The notes beneath the pieces are model-generated. The model was not told the DNA's origin. It searched no databases and worked only from the letters and a program-made list of their open reading frames with translations. A program made the translations under genes and the position numbers. 64,000 nt of DNA. Origin: Bacillus siamensis KCTC 13613 (GTDB lineage: Bacteria > Bacillota > Bacilli > Bacillales > Bacillaceae). Below are positions 37,033-46,204 of this stretch, piece after piece (position 1 is the stretch's first letter; every line of letters starts with the position of its first letter). The stretch lies in the NCBI RefSeq assembly GCF_000262045.1, contig NZ_AJVF01000039.1, positions 806,001-870,000 on the forward strand, read 5' to 3'.

Positions 37033-38688
37033 ATGATAGTCAGACAAATTACAGCTCTTATCAAATATAATACCCTGTCGTCGTTCCGCAAAAAAAAGGA
37101 AGATTGGGGAATTCCTCAACTCAACGGCAAACTGCTTTCTGCCATTATTATTTCTCTGTTATGTGTTTATCTTATTTTACTGGGATGCGGCGTTGTATTC
37201 GGGACAAAACTGATTCAGCTTCCTATCAGCGCGTGGGGGCAATTTGTTTTAATCGCCGTTTCATTGGAGCAGCTTTTTTGGGCTGCCGGCTTCTTTAAAG
37301 AACATCAAAATGCTTTTCTGCTGGATACGCGCAAGGTCATTCATCAATTAAAAAAGGTTCGTTTTTTACAGCTGTTTTCAGTTTTTACCGGCCAGGCGAT
37401 CAAAAAAACCATTTTCGTATGGTATCTTTTTGTTTTTCCGGTCTTTTTGTTTTTAACCGGCGCAGGCATGGCTGGATCTGCAGCGGTCATCGTATTTTTC
37501 CTGGGCTTCGTTTATTTTCTTCTCAATTTATTTTTATCTATGCTGTTTTCTTACGTTGTTTATCTTCTTACGAATATGTGGAGCAAATGGTTTTACTTGA
37601 AAATCATGAAGGGCATTTTATTCAGCGTCAGCCTGCTGGTGCCGCTGGCAGTGGGGTATGCCGTTTATCTTCTCGTGTTTGGGGAGTATACGGTAAAGGA
37701 CATTTCCGGATTTACGGAGTCGCCGGCTTTCCGGAACATCCTCATGAATACACCGTATGTATGGCTGGTATTCCGCTCAGATTCCGTGCTCGTTTTCGCA
37801 GCAGTATTTGCAGCCGCCGTCCTTTTTACGGCTGGACTGTTTAAGCTGTGGGCGGCTACCCTGAAGAAAATGGATCTTATTCCTTATATGTTTTTGACAA
37901 ACGCGGCTTTTGCACCAAAGCTTAAATTATATAGGAATAACAAAATATTTCATGCCGTTTTTCAAAAGGACCTTCTGTTTTTAACGAGAATTGACGGGTT
38001 TTTTATCAGGAATTTCGGCAGTATGCTTTATTTGTTCATGCTGTTTTTAGGTTTTTGTGTTCCGCTGCTTTCTCATCATTTTACCGGGTATTCGGCAGCT
38101 GCCATCGTATCCGCCGCGGTTATCATTGCGAACTTTTCGTATCAGCTCGTCGGGGACGCGCTCAAAACCGTATTATCCGTTGACGGAGAAATAAAAAATC
38201 AGCATCTGTTTCACCGGAATATCAAGCATGCGTGGCAGCTCGTGTTTCCGAAAGTATGTATTTATAATCTTGCGGCTCTTATCTATTCATTCATCATGAC
38301 CATTTTGATTACGGTGTTTTTTCCGTCCTCCGCTGCGCTGACGGTCTACCTGTTTATTGTATTTTTATGTTCGGGTTTTTTATACAGTCTCGTTCAGATT
38401 TCAAGCACCGCCTTGTACCCTAAAAAAAACTGGGAGCATCTGTACGAAATCGGAGAAGCCGGGAAAGCAAAGACGTACAACAACTTATACGGTTCTTTGA
38501 TTTTCATTGTGTCGCTTCAAATTGCTGCGATCACGTCATATTTTATTTATAAAAAGCCGGAACTTGAAACGCTGCTTATTCATTCTGCATCAGGTATATT
38601 TGTCCTGTTCACACTATTAAACTATGGAGTCATGTTTCTGTTTCTTCGCAGAATTAATATGGCGGAAAGGTTTGCGAACAATGATTAA
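37033..38688 (+). CDS. acnC: Large multispan membrane protein AcnC
   Basis: 551 residues with about ten to twelve membrane helices and no ATPase motif. In circular bacteriocin operons a protein of this size (As-48B/CirB-like) is required for production and may carry out or support cyclisation and export; that comparison is by size and position. The start ATG follows AAGGATTG. It overlaps acnD by eight bases. Confidence 0.85.
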   Translation: MIVRQITALIKYNTLSSFRKKKEDWGIPQLNGKLLSAIIISLLCVYLILLGCGVVFGTKLIQLPISAWGQFVLIAVSLEQLFWAAGFFKEHQNAFLLDTRKVIHQLKKVRFLQLFSVFTGQAIKKTIFVWYLFVFPVFLFLTGAGMAGSAAVIVFFLGFVYFLLNLFLSMLFSYVVYLLTNMWSKWFYLKIMKGILFSVSLLVPLAVGYAVYLLVFGEYTVKDISGFTESPAFRNILMNTPYVWLVFRSDSVLVFAAVFAAAVLFTAGLFKLWAATLKKMDLIPYMFLTNAAFAPKLKLYRNNKIFHAVFQKDLLFLTRIDGFFIRNFGSMLYLFMLFLGFCVPLLSHHFTGYSAAAIVSAAVIIANFSYQLVGDALKTVLSVDGEIKNQHLFHRNIKHAWQLVFPKVCIYNLAALIYSFIMTILITVFFPSSAALTVYLFIVFLCSGFLYSLVQISSTALYPKKNWEHLYEIGEAGKAKTYNNLYGSLIFIVSLQIAAITSYFIYKKPELETLLIHSASGIFVLFTLLNYGVMFLFLRRINMAERFANND

Positions 38689-39385
38689 ATTAGTGAATAT
38701 ACAAAAAAACTATAGTGAAAAACAGGTGTTAAAGGATATTTCCTTTGAGGTGAAAAAAGGCTCAATCTACGCTTTGCTCGGGACCAATGGAGTCGGGAAA
38801 ACAACGACTTTGAAAATCATTTCGGGCCTGCTTAAACCGACGTCAGGCTGCGTCGTGATTGACGGTAAAGAAATAGATTCAGAAGAGGGGGGGCAAATAT
38901 CGGCTGATATCGGTTTTGTGCCCGACCATGCTTTTTTATATGATTACTTAACGGGAGTCGAATACTTGCGTTTTACAGCGGAGATGTTTCAAGTGCCGTC
39001 TCAGCGGACAAATGATTATATAAAGAATATGTTAGAGACGCTGAAGCTTTCACAAGACGGAAATCAGCTGATTAAAACCTATTCACACGGAATGAAACAA
39101 AAACTATCAATCGCTGCCGCGCTCATTCATCAGCCTAAGATCTTAATCCTTGACGAGCCGCTGACGGGCATTGATTTAATCAGCGGCAAAACGATACGGA
39201 CGTTATTGAAGGAGTACGTCAAACAGGGGAATACGGTCCTGTTATCGACTCACCTGCTGGAACTGGCGCATTCGTTGTGCGATACGATCGGTATTATCCA
39301 TGACGGCGTTTTTGCGGCGGAGTATCAGTCATCCGAGCATTCATTAGAAGAAATCGAAGAAATGGCTGAGCGTATCTATACATGA
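38681..39385 (+). CDS. acnD: ABC transporter ATPase AcnD
   Basis: 234 residues. Walker A LLGTNGVGKTTT (about residue 34), signature YSHGMKQKL in place of the canonical LSGGQ, Walker B ILILDEPLTGID, and the switch His in LLSTHLLELA. It powers export or self-protection together with AcnC or AcnE. The start codon lies inside the end of acnC and the stop overlaps acnE (ATGATG), showing translational coupling. Confidence 0.93.
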   Translation: MIKLVNIQKNYSEKQVLKDISFEVKKGSIYALLGTNGVGKTTTLKIISGLLKPTSGCVVIDGKEIDSEEGGQISADIGFVPDHAFLYDYLTGVEYLRFTAEMFQVPSQRTNDYIKNMLETLKLSQDGNQLIKTYSHGMKQKLSIAAALIHQPKILILDEPLTGIDLISGKTIRTLLKEYVKQGNTVLLSTHLLELAHSLCDTIGIIHDGVFAAEYQSSEHSLEEIEEMAERIYT

Positions 39386-39909
39386 TGAACCGCATTTTGC
39401 CGGCAATCAGAACGTCCGCCATTCCGTTAACCGCGTCATTGCTGTTTTTTTCAGGCGGTGCAATCGCTGCGGTTTTTACCGATCACTTTGTATCATCAGC
39501 GTCTTATAATGGCTCGTCAGGCGCGGTTGAATTGTTAAAAAATAATGCAATCGCTTGTCTGTTTTTAGCGGCAGGTTTTTTTACTTTTGGGTTGACCTCA
39601 ATCTTTTATTTATTCACCAACGGGTTTATTTTAAGCGGCTCTATTATCGAAAATCTGCATAGCGGGGTTCCTTTTTATCAGATTTTTTTACTGCTAATTC
39701 CTCATGGTATATTTGAAGTTCCTGCGTTATTATTGAGTGGCGCCATTGGTTTTAAAGGCGTTGATTTGGTCATCAGGCTGTGTTTTTCTAAAGAGAGAAG
39801 GATAATAGCTTCAATGTTCAGGCATATCGGAATATTGGTGCTGTTTATTATTTGTCTGCTGATCGCTGCCGCCATTATTGAAGCTTACATCACACCAATT
39901 TTTAAGTAA
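39382..39909 (+). CDS. acnE: SpoIIM/DUF95-family membrane protein AcnE
   Basis: 175 residues (174 if the second ATG is used). The family's PHGIFEVPALLLSGAIGF motif is near residue 115, and about five membrane helices surround it. SpoIIM/DUF95 proteins are a regular component of circular bacteriocin loci (CirC, As-48C type). It is expected to act with AcnD in export or immunity. It directly overlaps the acnD stop. Confidence 0.9.
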   Translation: MMNRILPAIRTSAIPLTASLLFFSGGAIAAVFTDHFVSSASYNGSSGAVELLKNNAIACLFLAAGFFTFGLTSIFYLFTNGFILSGSIIENLHSGVPFYQIFLLLIPHGIFEVPALLLSGAIGFKGVDLVIRLCFSKERRIIASMFRHIGILVLFIICLLIAAAIIEAYITPIFK

Positions 39910-39925
39910 AAGGGGCAGAAATCAT

Positions 39926-40147
39926 ATGAGAAGTAAATTATCATTAATCGGTGTGCCGATTGTTATGATTATCGGTTATATCATTTCTTTATCCTTTGAG
40001 TGGCTGTTTCCTGTTCTTACTTTTGGAGTGGCAGGACTGTATCTCTTTATATTTGCTCCGGTGCAAAATAAATTCATCCGTTACATCTTTTTGTTTATTT
40101 TTGTGATTAATCTGTTGGCCAGTGCGGCTCTTTATTTTGGTATTTAA
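39926..40147 (+). CDS. acnF: Small membrane immunity-like protein AcnF
   Basis: 73 residues, hydrophobic and basic, with two to three membrane segments (residues 8–24, 30–46 and 51–70). The start ATG follows AAAAGGGG; an earlier in-frame ATG inside acnE has no site. Position at the end of the operon and the shape match immunity proteins of circular bacteriocins; the function is inferred. Confidence 0.85.
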   Translation: MRSKLSLIGVPIVMIIGYIISLSFEWLFPVLTFGVAGLYLFIFAPVQNKFIRYIFLFIFVINLLASAALYFGI

Positions 40148-40150
40148 TAA

Positions 40151-40184
40151 AAAAATGACATTCATGTTGAATGTCATTTTTTTT
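40151..40184. terminator. Terminator between acnF and guaC
   Basis: Perfect stem AAAATGACATTC / GAATGTCATTTT with loop ATGTT and eight T; it marks the right end of the acn island. Confidence 0.92.
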
Positions 40185-40208
40185 ATTTTCGAGCGGCTCT
40201 GCTGTGGG

Positions 40209-41189
40209 TTAAAATCTGTCGCCGTTGAAAATTGAGTTTTTTACGATTACGTAGTCGACATTGCGGATGGCTTCGAGTTTATTGCCGCCGGCGTAAGAGA
40301 TGGAAGACTGCAGATCCTGCTCCATTTCAATCAGCGTATCCTGCAGAGATCCTTTATGCTCAACATGCATTTTTTTGCCCTCGACGTTTTTCTTTTCGCC
40401 TTTTTGAAATTCGGAAGCGGAGCCGAAATATTCTTTGTACAGCTTGCCGTCGATTTCGATCGTTTGTCCCGGTGATTCTTCGTGGCCGGCGAATAATGAT
40501 CCGATCATGACCATAGACGCGCCGAAACGGATGGACTTTGCAATATCGCCGTGCGTGCGGATGCCGCCGTCAGCAATGATCGGTTTGCTTGCCGCTTTTG
40601 CACACCAGCGAAGCGCGGCTAATTGCCATCCGCCGGTTCCGAAGCCGGTTTTAATTTTTGTGATGCATACTTTCCCGGGCCCGATCCCCACTTTTGTCGC
40701 GTCAGCGCCCGCGCGTTCCAGTTCCCGTACAGCTTCAGGCGTCCCGACATTCCCTGCAATGACAAAGCTTTCCGGCACATGTTCTTTAATAAATTGAATC
40801 ATGCTGATCACGGCATTGGAATGGCCGTGCGCGATATCAATGGTAATATAATCCGGTACAAGCTCCTGTGCTTTCAGCTCGCGGATGAATTCATAATCGT
40901 TGTCTTTCACGCCGACGCTGATCGAGGAAATCAGTCCGCGTGCTTTCATATCCTGGACAAAGGCCAGGCGTTTTTCCGGCTCGAAGCGGTGCATGATATA
41001 AAAATATCCGTTTTCCGCGAGCCAGGCCGCGATGTTTTCATCTATAATCGTCTGCATGTTGGCCGGTACGACCGGAAGTTTAAATGTGTGTCCGCCCAAT
41101 GTAACTGATGTATCACATTCAGATCGGCTGTTTACAACGCATTTTGCAGGAATCAGCTGAATATCTTCGTAATCAAATACATTTTCCAT
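40209..41189 (-). CDS. guaC: GMP reductase GuaC
   Basis: 326 residues from the ATG after TTAGGGGTG; a GTG three codons upstream overlaps the site. IMPDH/GMPR barrel with [20 protein letters not shown] and the catalytic Cys in [15 protein letters not shown] (about residue 174). It deaminates GMP to IMP with NADPH. A PurBox-like sequence upstream suggests PurR control, as for guaC (yumD) in B. subtilis. Confidence 0.95.
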   Translation of the reverse strand: MENVFDYEDIQLIPAKCVVNSRSECDTSVTLGGHTFKLPVVPANMQTIIDENIAAWLAENGYFYIMHRFEPEKRLAFVQDMKARGLISSISVGVKDNDYEFIRELKAQELVPDYITIDIAHGHSNAVISMIQFIKEHVPESFVIAGNVGTPEAVRELERAGADATKVGIGPGKVCITKIKTGFGTGGWQLAALRWCAKAASKPIIADGGIRTHGDIAKSIRFGASMVMIGSLFAGHEESPGQTIEIDGKLYKEYFGSASEFQKGEKKNVEGKKMHVEHKGSLQDTLIEMEQDLQSSISYAGGNKLEAIRNVDYVIVKNSIFNGDRF

Positions 41190-41202
41190 AAATAACACCC
41201 CT

Positions 41203-41247
41203 AAAAGCGAATGATAAAATTATAATTAAATTAAAATGTTCGTCTTT
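41203..41247 (-). promoter_or_regulatory. Candidate PurR boxes upstream of guaC
   Basis: On the minus strand AAAGACGAACATT (41247..41235) matches 11 of 13 positions of the PurBox AWWWCCGAACWWT. A weaker inverted partner lies at 41203..41215 (10 of 13). The 19-base gap is slightly longer than the usual 16–17. Confidence 0.5.
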
Positions 41248-41251
41248 TTAT

Positions 41252-41280
41252 AATGTACTTTGTTTTGTCAGGAATGTCAA
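41252..41280 (-). promoter_or_regulatory. Candidate sigma-A promoter of guaC
   Basis: On the minus strand TTGACA (41280..41275) and TACATT (41257..41252) are separated by 17 bases. The PurBox starts just downstream. Confidence 0.55.
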
Positions 41281-41406
41281 ATGATTTCATGCTGCCTCAT
41301 ACGCCGTCAGCTTGTCATCTTTTTGCAGTTTGGTTATCATAGTAGTATTGGGTGTTGTAAGACATTTGTTACGATAGATAGATTTGCAAAGAAGGGAGGG
41401 GCCGGT

Positions 41407-41550
41407 ATGGAACAAAAACAGCCCGGGCACAGCCCGAAAGCCCAGAAAATTCAGGACCGGATTATTTTAGGCACGATTTGGGTCGTGTCGGCGCTTGTGA
41501 TTGCGCTCGTTGTCGGAACCGTCATGAATTATATGTGGATCTTTAAATAA
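41407..41550 (+). CDS. yuzG: Small single-span membrane protein YuzG
   Basis: 47 residues from the ATG after AAGGGAGGGG. A charged N-terminal half (EQKQPGHSPKAQKIQDR) precedes one membrane helix (LGTIWVVSALVIALVVGTVM). It matches the small YuzG protein of B. subtilis in size and context. Its function is unknown. It is divergent from guaC and convergent with yumC. Confidence 0.85.
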   Translation: MEQKQPGHSPKAQKIQDRIILGTIWVVSALVIALVVGTVMNYMWIFK

Positions 41551-41587
41551 AAAAGAGTCTGTGCCGGTATGACACAGACTCTTTTTT
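41551..41587. terminator. Bidirectional terminator between yuzG and yumC
   Basis: Perfect stem AAAAGAGTCTGTG / CACAGACTCTTTT with a nine-base loop. Confidence 0.9.
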
Positions 41588-41590
41588 ATA

Positions 41591-42586
41591 TTATTTTTCA
41601 AACATGCTTGTAGAATGCAGTGGCTGGACGCGCGCTTTCGGGTCCATGTAAGCCTTCGCGTTGTTTACGGCTGTCGGAGCTTCGCCGAAACCGCTCGCGA
41701 TCAGCTTGACTTTGCCTTCATATGTGCAGATATCTCCGGCGGCAAAGAAGCCTTCGATATTGGTTTCCATCGTGCTTTTGACGACGATGGAGTTTTTCTC
41801 GATTTCAAGACCCCAGTTTTTAATCGGGCCGAGGGAAGAAACAAAGCCGTAGTTTACGATCAGGTCATCAATTTCAATGATTTCTTTGCGGTCGCCTTTC
41901 ACTTCTTCGAGAACGAGCTGTTCGATCCGGTCTTCACCGACAAGTTCAGCCGGAACAAACGGTGTCAGCACGTTGACTTTAGAATTGTGCAGGTTTTCGA
42001 CACTGTGCTCATGCGCGCGGAATTTATCACGGCGGTGGATGATGCTGACTTCTTTGGCGATTGGCTCAAGCATGAGCGCCCAGTCAACAGCGGAATCGCC
42101 GCCGCCCAGAACGGCAACGCGTCTGCCGGCGAATTGATTGAGGTCGTCAATGAAGTAGTGCAGGTTTTTGCCTTCATATTGCTCCGCTGATTCCAGCTCA
42201 AGCTTTCTCGGCTTAAACGCGCCGTTTCCCGCGGTGATAATGACCGTTTTTGAATAATGCGTTTCTGAATTCGTGACAAGCTTAAACACACCGTCAGCCT
42301 GTTTTTCAACAGATTCAACGGCCTGCTCTAAGCAGATGGTCTGATCGAACTTTGCCATTTGCTCTTTTAAGTTGTTCACAAGTTCTTGGGCGCGGATTTT
42401 CGGGAATCCGGCTACATCATAAATATATTTTTCAGGGTACAGCGCGCTGAGCTGGCCGCCAAGCTGAGGCAGGCTCTCGATGATTTTGACGCTCGCCTGT
42501 CTCATTCCCCCGTAAAAAGCGGTAAACAGGCCGACCGGGCCGCCGCCGATGACCGTAATATCATAAACCTTTGAATCCTCTTGCAT
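41591..42586 (-). CDS. yumC: Ferredoxin/flavodoxin–NADP+ reductase YumC (thioredoxin-reductase type)
   Basis: 331 residues. FAD-binding [18 protein letters not shown] at the start, NADP-binding [15 protein letters not shown] (about residue 157), and [25 protein letters not shown] near the end. The thioredoxin reductase CxxC is absent, as in this FNR class. It supplies reduced ferredoxin or flavodoxin, is essential in B. subtilis and also serves bacillithiol disulfide reduction-type chemistry in relatives. The ATG follows AGGAGG. Confidence 0.94.
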   Translation of the reverse strand: MQEDSKVYDITVIGGGPVGLFTAFYGGMRQASVKIIESLPQLGGQLSALYPEKYIYDVAGFPKIRAQELVNNLKEQMAKFDQTICLEQAVESVEKQADGVFKLVTNSETHYSKTVIITAGNGAFKPRKLELESAEQYEGKNLHYFIDDLNQFAGRRVAVLGGGDSAVDWALMLEPIAKEVSIIHRRDKFRAHEHSVENLHNSKVNVLTPFVPAELVGEDRIEQLVLEEVKGDRKEIIEIDDLIVNYGFVSSLGPIKNWGLEIEKNSIVVKSTMETNIEGFFAAGDICTYEGKVKLIASGFGEAPTAVNNAKAYMDPKARVQPLHSTSMFEK

Positions 42587-42896
42587 ACCAAATTGCCTCC
42601 TAATTGAAAATTGTTATTAATTATAACATAGAATTTGAAAGGATGACGAGTGCCGAAAACCGCCCGGCCGCTTCATTCTTGAAAAAAATTGCGCCTGCCG
42701 CTAATATGGGGACAAATTCCAATCCGTTTTTTCCTGAATGTTTTCCGATGCTTCCGGATAGTATGGTGATATGCAGACATGTGCGGTTTTCTAAAAAATT
42801 TATAATTCATTTCATAAAATCCCGCCAATAAGCTGAAGCTAATACAAATGTTGATTTGATTATGCGTCTAACAGCAAAAAAAAGAAGGTGGATGTG
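42587..42896. other. 310-base divergent region between yumC and yumB
   Basis: It holds an extended -10 element for yumC on the minus strand (TGTTATAAT, TATAAT at 42625..42620), inside an A/T-rich near-palindrome. For yumB there is a TATAAT at 42801..42806 without a convincing -35. A 75-codon open frame at 42604..42831 has no ribosome site and no recognisable content. I see no RNA structure. Confidence 0.5.
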
Positions 42897-44117
42897 ATGG
42901 CATTGAATAAACCCAAAATCGTGGTTTTAGGTGCAGGTTATGGTGGATTAATGACAGTAACAAGGCTTCCGAAGCATATCGGGGCAAATGACGCCGAAAT
43001 CACTTTGGTCAATAAACACAATTATCATTATGAAACGACATGGATGCATGAAGCGAGCGCAGGAACGCTCCACCATGACCGCTGCAGATATCAAGTGAAA
43101 GATGTAATTAATGATTCACGGGTCAAATTTGTGCAGGATACCGTAAAAGCAATAGATGTGCAAAATAAAAAGGTGACGCTTTCACAAGGGGACATCCCTT
43201 ATGATTATCTCGTTATCGGGCTGGGCGCTGTCCCTGAAACATTCGGGATTAAAGGCTTAAAAGAGTTCGCCTTTCCGATCGCTAATATTAATACGTCACG
43301 TCAGCTGAAAGAGCATATTGAGCTCCAATTTGCGACATACAATACGGAGGCCGAAAAACGCCCCGACCGCTTAACCATCGTCGTCGGCGGAGCGGGCTTT
43401 ACGGGAATTGAATTTCTCGGTGAACTTGCGAACCGCAAGCCGGAGTTATGCAGAAATTATGATATAGATGATAGTCTCGTCCGGATCGTCTGCGTCGAAG
43501 CCGCTCCGACGGTTCTGCCGGGATTTGACCCGGAGCTTGTCGATTACGCCGTTCAATACCTTGAGAGCAAGGGTGTTGAGTTTAAAATCGGCACCGCGGT
43601 TCAAGAATGCCGCGCGGACGGTGTCACAGTCGGCAAGAAGGATGAAGAGCCTGAAGAAATCAAATCGCAGACCGTTGTCTGGGCCGCAGGCGTACGCGGA
43701 CATCCGATCGTGGAGGAAGCGGGTTTTGAAAATATGCGCGGCCGCGTCAAAGTCAATCCCGATCTTCGGGCGCCCGGCCATGATAACGTTTTTATTCTCG
43801 GCGACAGCTCGCTCTTTATTAATGAAGAGACGGAACGGCCGTACCCGCCGACTGCTCAGATCGCGATGCAGCAAGGAGAAACCGTGGCCAAAAACCTGGG
43901 CCGTCTGATTAAAGGAGGCCAGCTTGAAGAGTTCAAGCCGGACATTAAAGGAACCGTCGCTTCCCTCGGTGAGCATAACGCGGTCGGTGTCGTATACGGC
44001 AGGAAGCTCAAAGGCACGCCGGCGTCCTTTATGAAAAAGGTGATTGACAACCGTTCGTTATTTATGATCGGCGGACTCGGCCTGACACTGAAAAAAGGGA
44101 AGTTTAAATTCTTCTGA
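42897..44117 (+). CDS. yumB: Type II NADH dehydrogenase-like protein YumB
   Basis: 406 residues from the ATG after AAGGTGG. FAD-binding [17 protein letters not shown]-binding [17 protein letters not shown] (about residue 164), and [30 protein letters not shown] (about 299). The full-length C-terminus ends in basic amphipathic sequence ([11 protein letters not shown]), suited to peripheral membrane binding. It oxidises NADH and probably reduces menaquinone. Confidence 0.92.
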   Translation: MALNKPKIVVLGAGYGGLMTVTRLPKHIGANDAEITLVNKHNYHYETTWMHEASAGTLHHDRCRYQVKDVINDSRVKFVQDTVKAIDVQNKKVTLSQGDIPYDYLVIGLGAVPETFGIKGLKEFAFPIANINTSRQLKEHIELQFATYNTEAEKRPDRLTIVVGGAGFTGIEFLGELANRKPELCRNYDIDDSLVRIVCVEAAPTVLPGFDPELVDYAVQYLESKGVEFKIGTAVQECRADGVTVGKKDEEPEEIKSQTVVWAAGVRGHPIVEEAGFENMRGRVKVNPDLRAPGHDNVFILGDSSLFINEETERPYPPTAQIAMQQGETVAKNLGRLIKGGQLEEFKPDIKGTVASLGEHNAVGVVYGRKLKGTPASFMKKVIDNRSLFMIGGLGLTLKKGKFKFF

Positions 44118-44143
44118 AAAACCCGCAGGAGCGGGTTTTTTCT
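44117..44143 (+). terminator. Terminator after yumB
   Basis: AAAACCCGC / GCGGGTTTT stem with loop AGGA and a T run. Confidence 0.88.
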
Positions 44144-44238
44144 TCTTTCAAAAAAGAGCGTTATATAAAGCATGTAAGAGAAAAAAACGAATGTTTCCGC
44201 TTACATGAAATGATTCGTTACATATTCTGACTTGGTGC

Positions 44239-44266
44239 TTGACAAGTAAATATGATATATTATCAG
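44239..44266 (+). promoter_or_regulatory. Candidate promoter of yuiA
   Basis: A perfect TTGACA is followed after 16 bases by TATCAG. Confidence 0.5.
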
Positions 44267-44291
44267 AAAATTAAGAAAAAGGGTGATCCGC

Positions 44292-44417
44292 ATGAAAACG
44301 ACAGCAAAAAGCACGGCGGCGTGTCCGTTCTGCTCAGGTAAAGGGTATTTTCAATTGCTTCTTGGCGGCTCCGAGACATGTCCCTCCTGCCAGGGAAGCG
44401 GCAAAGAGAGACGCTGA
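44292..44417 (+). CDS. yuiA: DnaJ-like zinc-ribbon micro-protein YuiA
   Basis: 41 residues from the ATG after AAAAAGGGTG. The two CxxC pairs in ACPFCSGKGYF and TCPSCQGSGK copy the DnaJ zinc-finger repeat (CxxCxGxG). It is too small to be a chaperone by itself; its role is unknown. It is 68 bases before yuiB. Confidence 0.85.
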   Translation: MKTTAKSTAACPFCSGKGYFQLLLGGSETCPSCQGSGKERR

Positions 44418-44429
44418 ATTTTCCAGACG

Positions 44430-44459
44430 TTGACTTTTTTACCGCCCCCGAGGTACACT
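44430..44459 (+). promoter_or_regulatory. Candidate promoter of yuiB
   Basis: TTGACT and TACACT separated by 18 bases, 26 bases before the yuiB start. Confidence 0.45.
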
Positions 44460-44485
44460 GAAAGTGCTGTAGGGGGTGGATGTTT

Positions 44486-44806
44486 GTGATTAGTTTGCCG
44501 GTGGTCCTGATCTCAATCGTACTATTTTTCGTACTGTTTTTCGGCATTGGCTTTCTGTTGAACATGCTGCTGAGAATGTCGTGGATTATGGCTGTTGTCT
44601 ATCCGATTGTATGCCTTTTCATTATCAGTAATAAAAAGATGATCAGTTACGTGCAGGCGCCGGGGGAATCATTTCAAAGCCTGTTTCAGCGGATCATGTC
44701 ATTAGCGGCTGCGGATGTCGTGATTTTGGCAGGCGGACTGGCGGGAGCGATCATGTCAGGCATTGCCATAAAGGCGCTGAGAAAAAGAGGATATCAAATG
44801 TTTTAA
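44486..44806 (+). CDS. yuiB: Small membrane protein YuiB
   Basis: 106 residues from the GTG (44486); an ATG two codons earlier touches the AGGGGGTGG site. Three membrane segments (residues 2–26, 31–50 and about 70–92). There is no known domain other than YuiB. A terminator follows. Confidence 0.82.
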   Translation: MISLPVVLISIVLFFVLFFGIGFLLNMLLRMSWIMAVVYPIVCLFIISNKKMISYVQAPGESFQSLFQRIMSLAAADVVILAGGLAGAIMSGIAIKALRKRGYQMF

Positions 44807-44809
44807 GCC

Positions 44810-44837
44810 GCTTTCTTATTCAAAGAAAGCTTTTTTT
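44810..44837 (+). terminator. Terminator after yuiB
   Basis: GCTTTCTT / AAGAAAGC stem with loop ATTCA and seven T. Confidence 0.88.
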
Positions 44838-44907
44838 GTGCCTCGGCGCTTTTTGTATAGCACCTCACCGGGTTGGGAACACTGACTCGGAGGAGAGTGA
44901 TTTCAGA

Positions 44908-45549
44908 TTGACGATAATCAGACGCGTATTCATGATTGCGCTTTTTTTGGGCGCATGCCATGCGACATACTTTTCCATAACGGGTGTTGAAGCAAAGGAT
45001 CTGACAAATTGGATGACGGAACATCGCGGCGCCGTTTTGAAAAACATCGGCACTCCGTTTCAGTCCTTACAGAATCAGCCGGAAAAGCAGGCATCAGGCA
45101 AGGTAAAACCGCTGGAAGAGGCTTTTGACTGGGAACGCTATCCGTCAAAAAAGGTGACGGCCACCGGTTATACCGCAGGAGCGGAATCTACGGGGAAATC
45201 TCCGGGTCATCCGCAGTATGGAATTACATATTCAGGCGTGAAGGTCAAACGCGATTTATATTCAACAGTGGCTGCCGATCCGTCTGTTTTCCCGATCGGG
45301 ACGATTCTGTTTATACCGAATTACGGATATGGGGTTGTCGCCGATACCGGCTCGAAAATTAAAGGCAGCCGTCTGGATCTCTACTTTGACACCGTAAAGG
45401 ACGTCTATAACAACTGGGGCAAAAAAACACTTGATGTCTACATTGTCAAAAAAGGGAACGGCAAAGTGACCGAGGACGAACTTGTAAAGCTGAACGAAAC
45501 AAAGTCACTTCAAGTCTTCAGAAATCAATACAAAACGGTAAAAGAATAA
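44908..45549 (+). CDS. yuiC: 3D-domain stationary-phase muralytic protein YuiC
   Basis: 213 residues from a TTG start after CGGAGGAGAG; an earlier ATG 24 codons upstream has no site. An N-terminal signal or anchor ([19 protein letters not shown]) precedes a C-terminal 3D domain (about residues 100–190) with the three aspartates in [20 protein letters not shown] and LDLYFD. YuiC-type proteins are Rpf/Sps-like peptidoglycan lytic transglycosylases. It is secreted or membrane anchored. Confidence 0.9.
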   Translation: MTIIRRVFMIALFLGACHATYFSITGVEAKDLTNWMTEHRGAVLKNIGTPFQSLQNQPEKQASGKVKPLEEAFDWERYPSKKVTATGYTAGAESTGKSPGHPQYGITYSGVKVKRDLYSTVAADPSVFPIGTILFIPNYGYGVVADTGSKIKGSRLDLYFDTVKDVYNNWGKKTLDVYIVKKGNGKVTEDELVKLNETKSLQVFRNQYKTVKE

Positions 45550-45580
45550 AAACGCTTCAGCATCCGCTGAAGCGTTTTTT
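45549..45580. terminator. Bidirectional terminator between yuiC and yuiD
   Basis: GCTTCAGC / GCTGAAGC inner stem extended by AAAACG / CGTTTT with loop ATCC. Confidence 0.9.
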
Positions 45581-46055
45581 ACATAAAGAAATAATTTAAA
45601 ATCAGTGTCAGTACAATGCCGGTGACGCCGCCGAAGAACACTTCGATCGGCTGATGGCCGAGCAGTTCTTTCAGTTTCTTCTGTTTTTCTTTCTCTTCCG
45701 CTTTCTGAAAGTCCTTCGCTTCGCTGACAAACCGATTAAAGTCGATGACCAGTTTATTAATGACCGTCGCCTGTTCACCCGCATGCCGCCTGACACCGGT
45801 AGCGTCAAACATCGTAATGACGGCGAAAATCGCGGCGACTGCAAACAGAGGCGAGTCCAGTCCCTGTTCCAAAGCGACTCCGGTTGACAGCGCGGTGACG
45901 GCGGCGGAATGGGAGCTCGGCATGCCGCCGGTGCTCGTCACAAGAGACCAGTCAAGTTTTTTGGATACGATAAATTGAATAGGCACTTTTACAACTTGGG
46001 CAAAAATAATGGCAGCAAAACTCGCCAGTAAAGGAAAATTCATAAATACATCCAT
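45579..46055 (-). CDS. yuiD: DUF212 / acid-phosphatase-related membrane protein YuiD
   Basis: 158 residues from the second ATG, nine bases after AAAGGATG; the first ATG is only one base from the site. About four membrane helices and the conserved STGGMPSSHSAAVTAL and MFDATGVRRHAGEQA motifs, which resemble PAP2 phosphatase motifs and define the DUF212 family. Its function is unknown. It converges on yuiC. Confidence 0.88.
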   Translation of the reverse strand: MDVFMNFPLLASFAAIIFAQVVKVPIQFIVSKKLDWSLVTSTGGMPSSHSAAVTALSTGVALEQGLDSPLFAVAAIFAVITMFDATGVRRHAGEQATVINKLVIDFNRFVSEAKDFQKAEEKEKQKKLKELLGHQPIEVFFGGVTGIVLTLILNYFFM

Positions 46056-46204
46056 ATGCGACATCCTTTCTGTATCTGCGAAAGTCCGATCATATCGAAA
46101 AACTGCAGAAAACGCCCTTAGTTTGGTAAAATAAAATCAATGGAAAAATGTTTTTTCATTATACCACTTTACATAACAAATACCCACATAAGGAGTGTGT
46201 ACTC

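Noticed and set aside
42604-42831. 75-codon open frame in the yumC–yumB gap
   Set aside because: No ribosome site, mixed composition without recognisable motif, and it covers the yumC promoter region.
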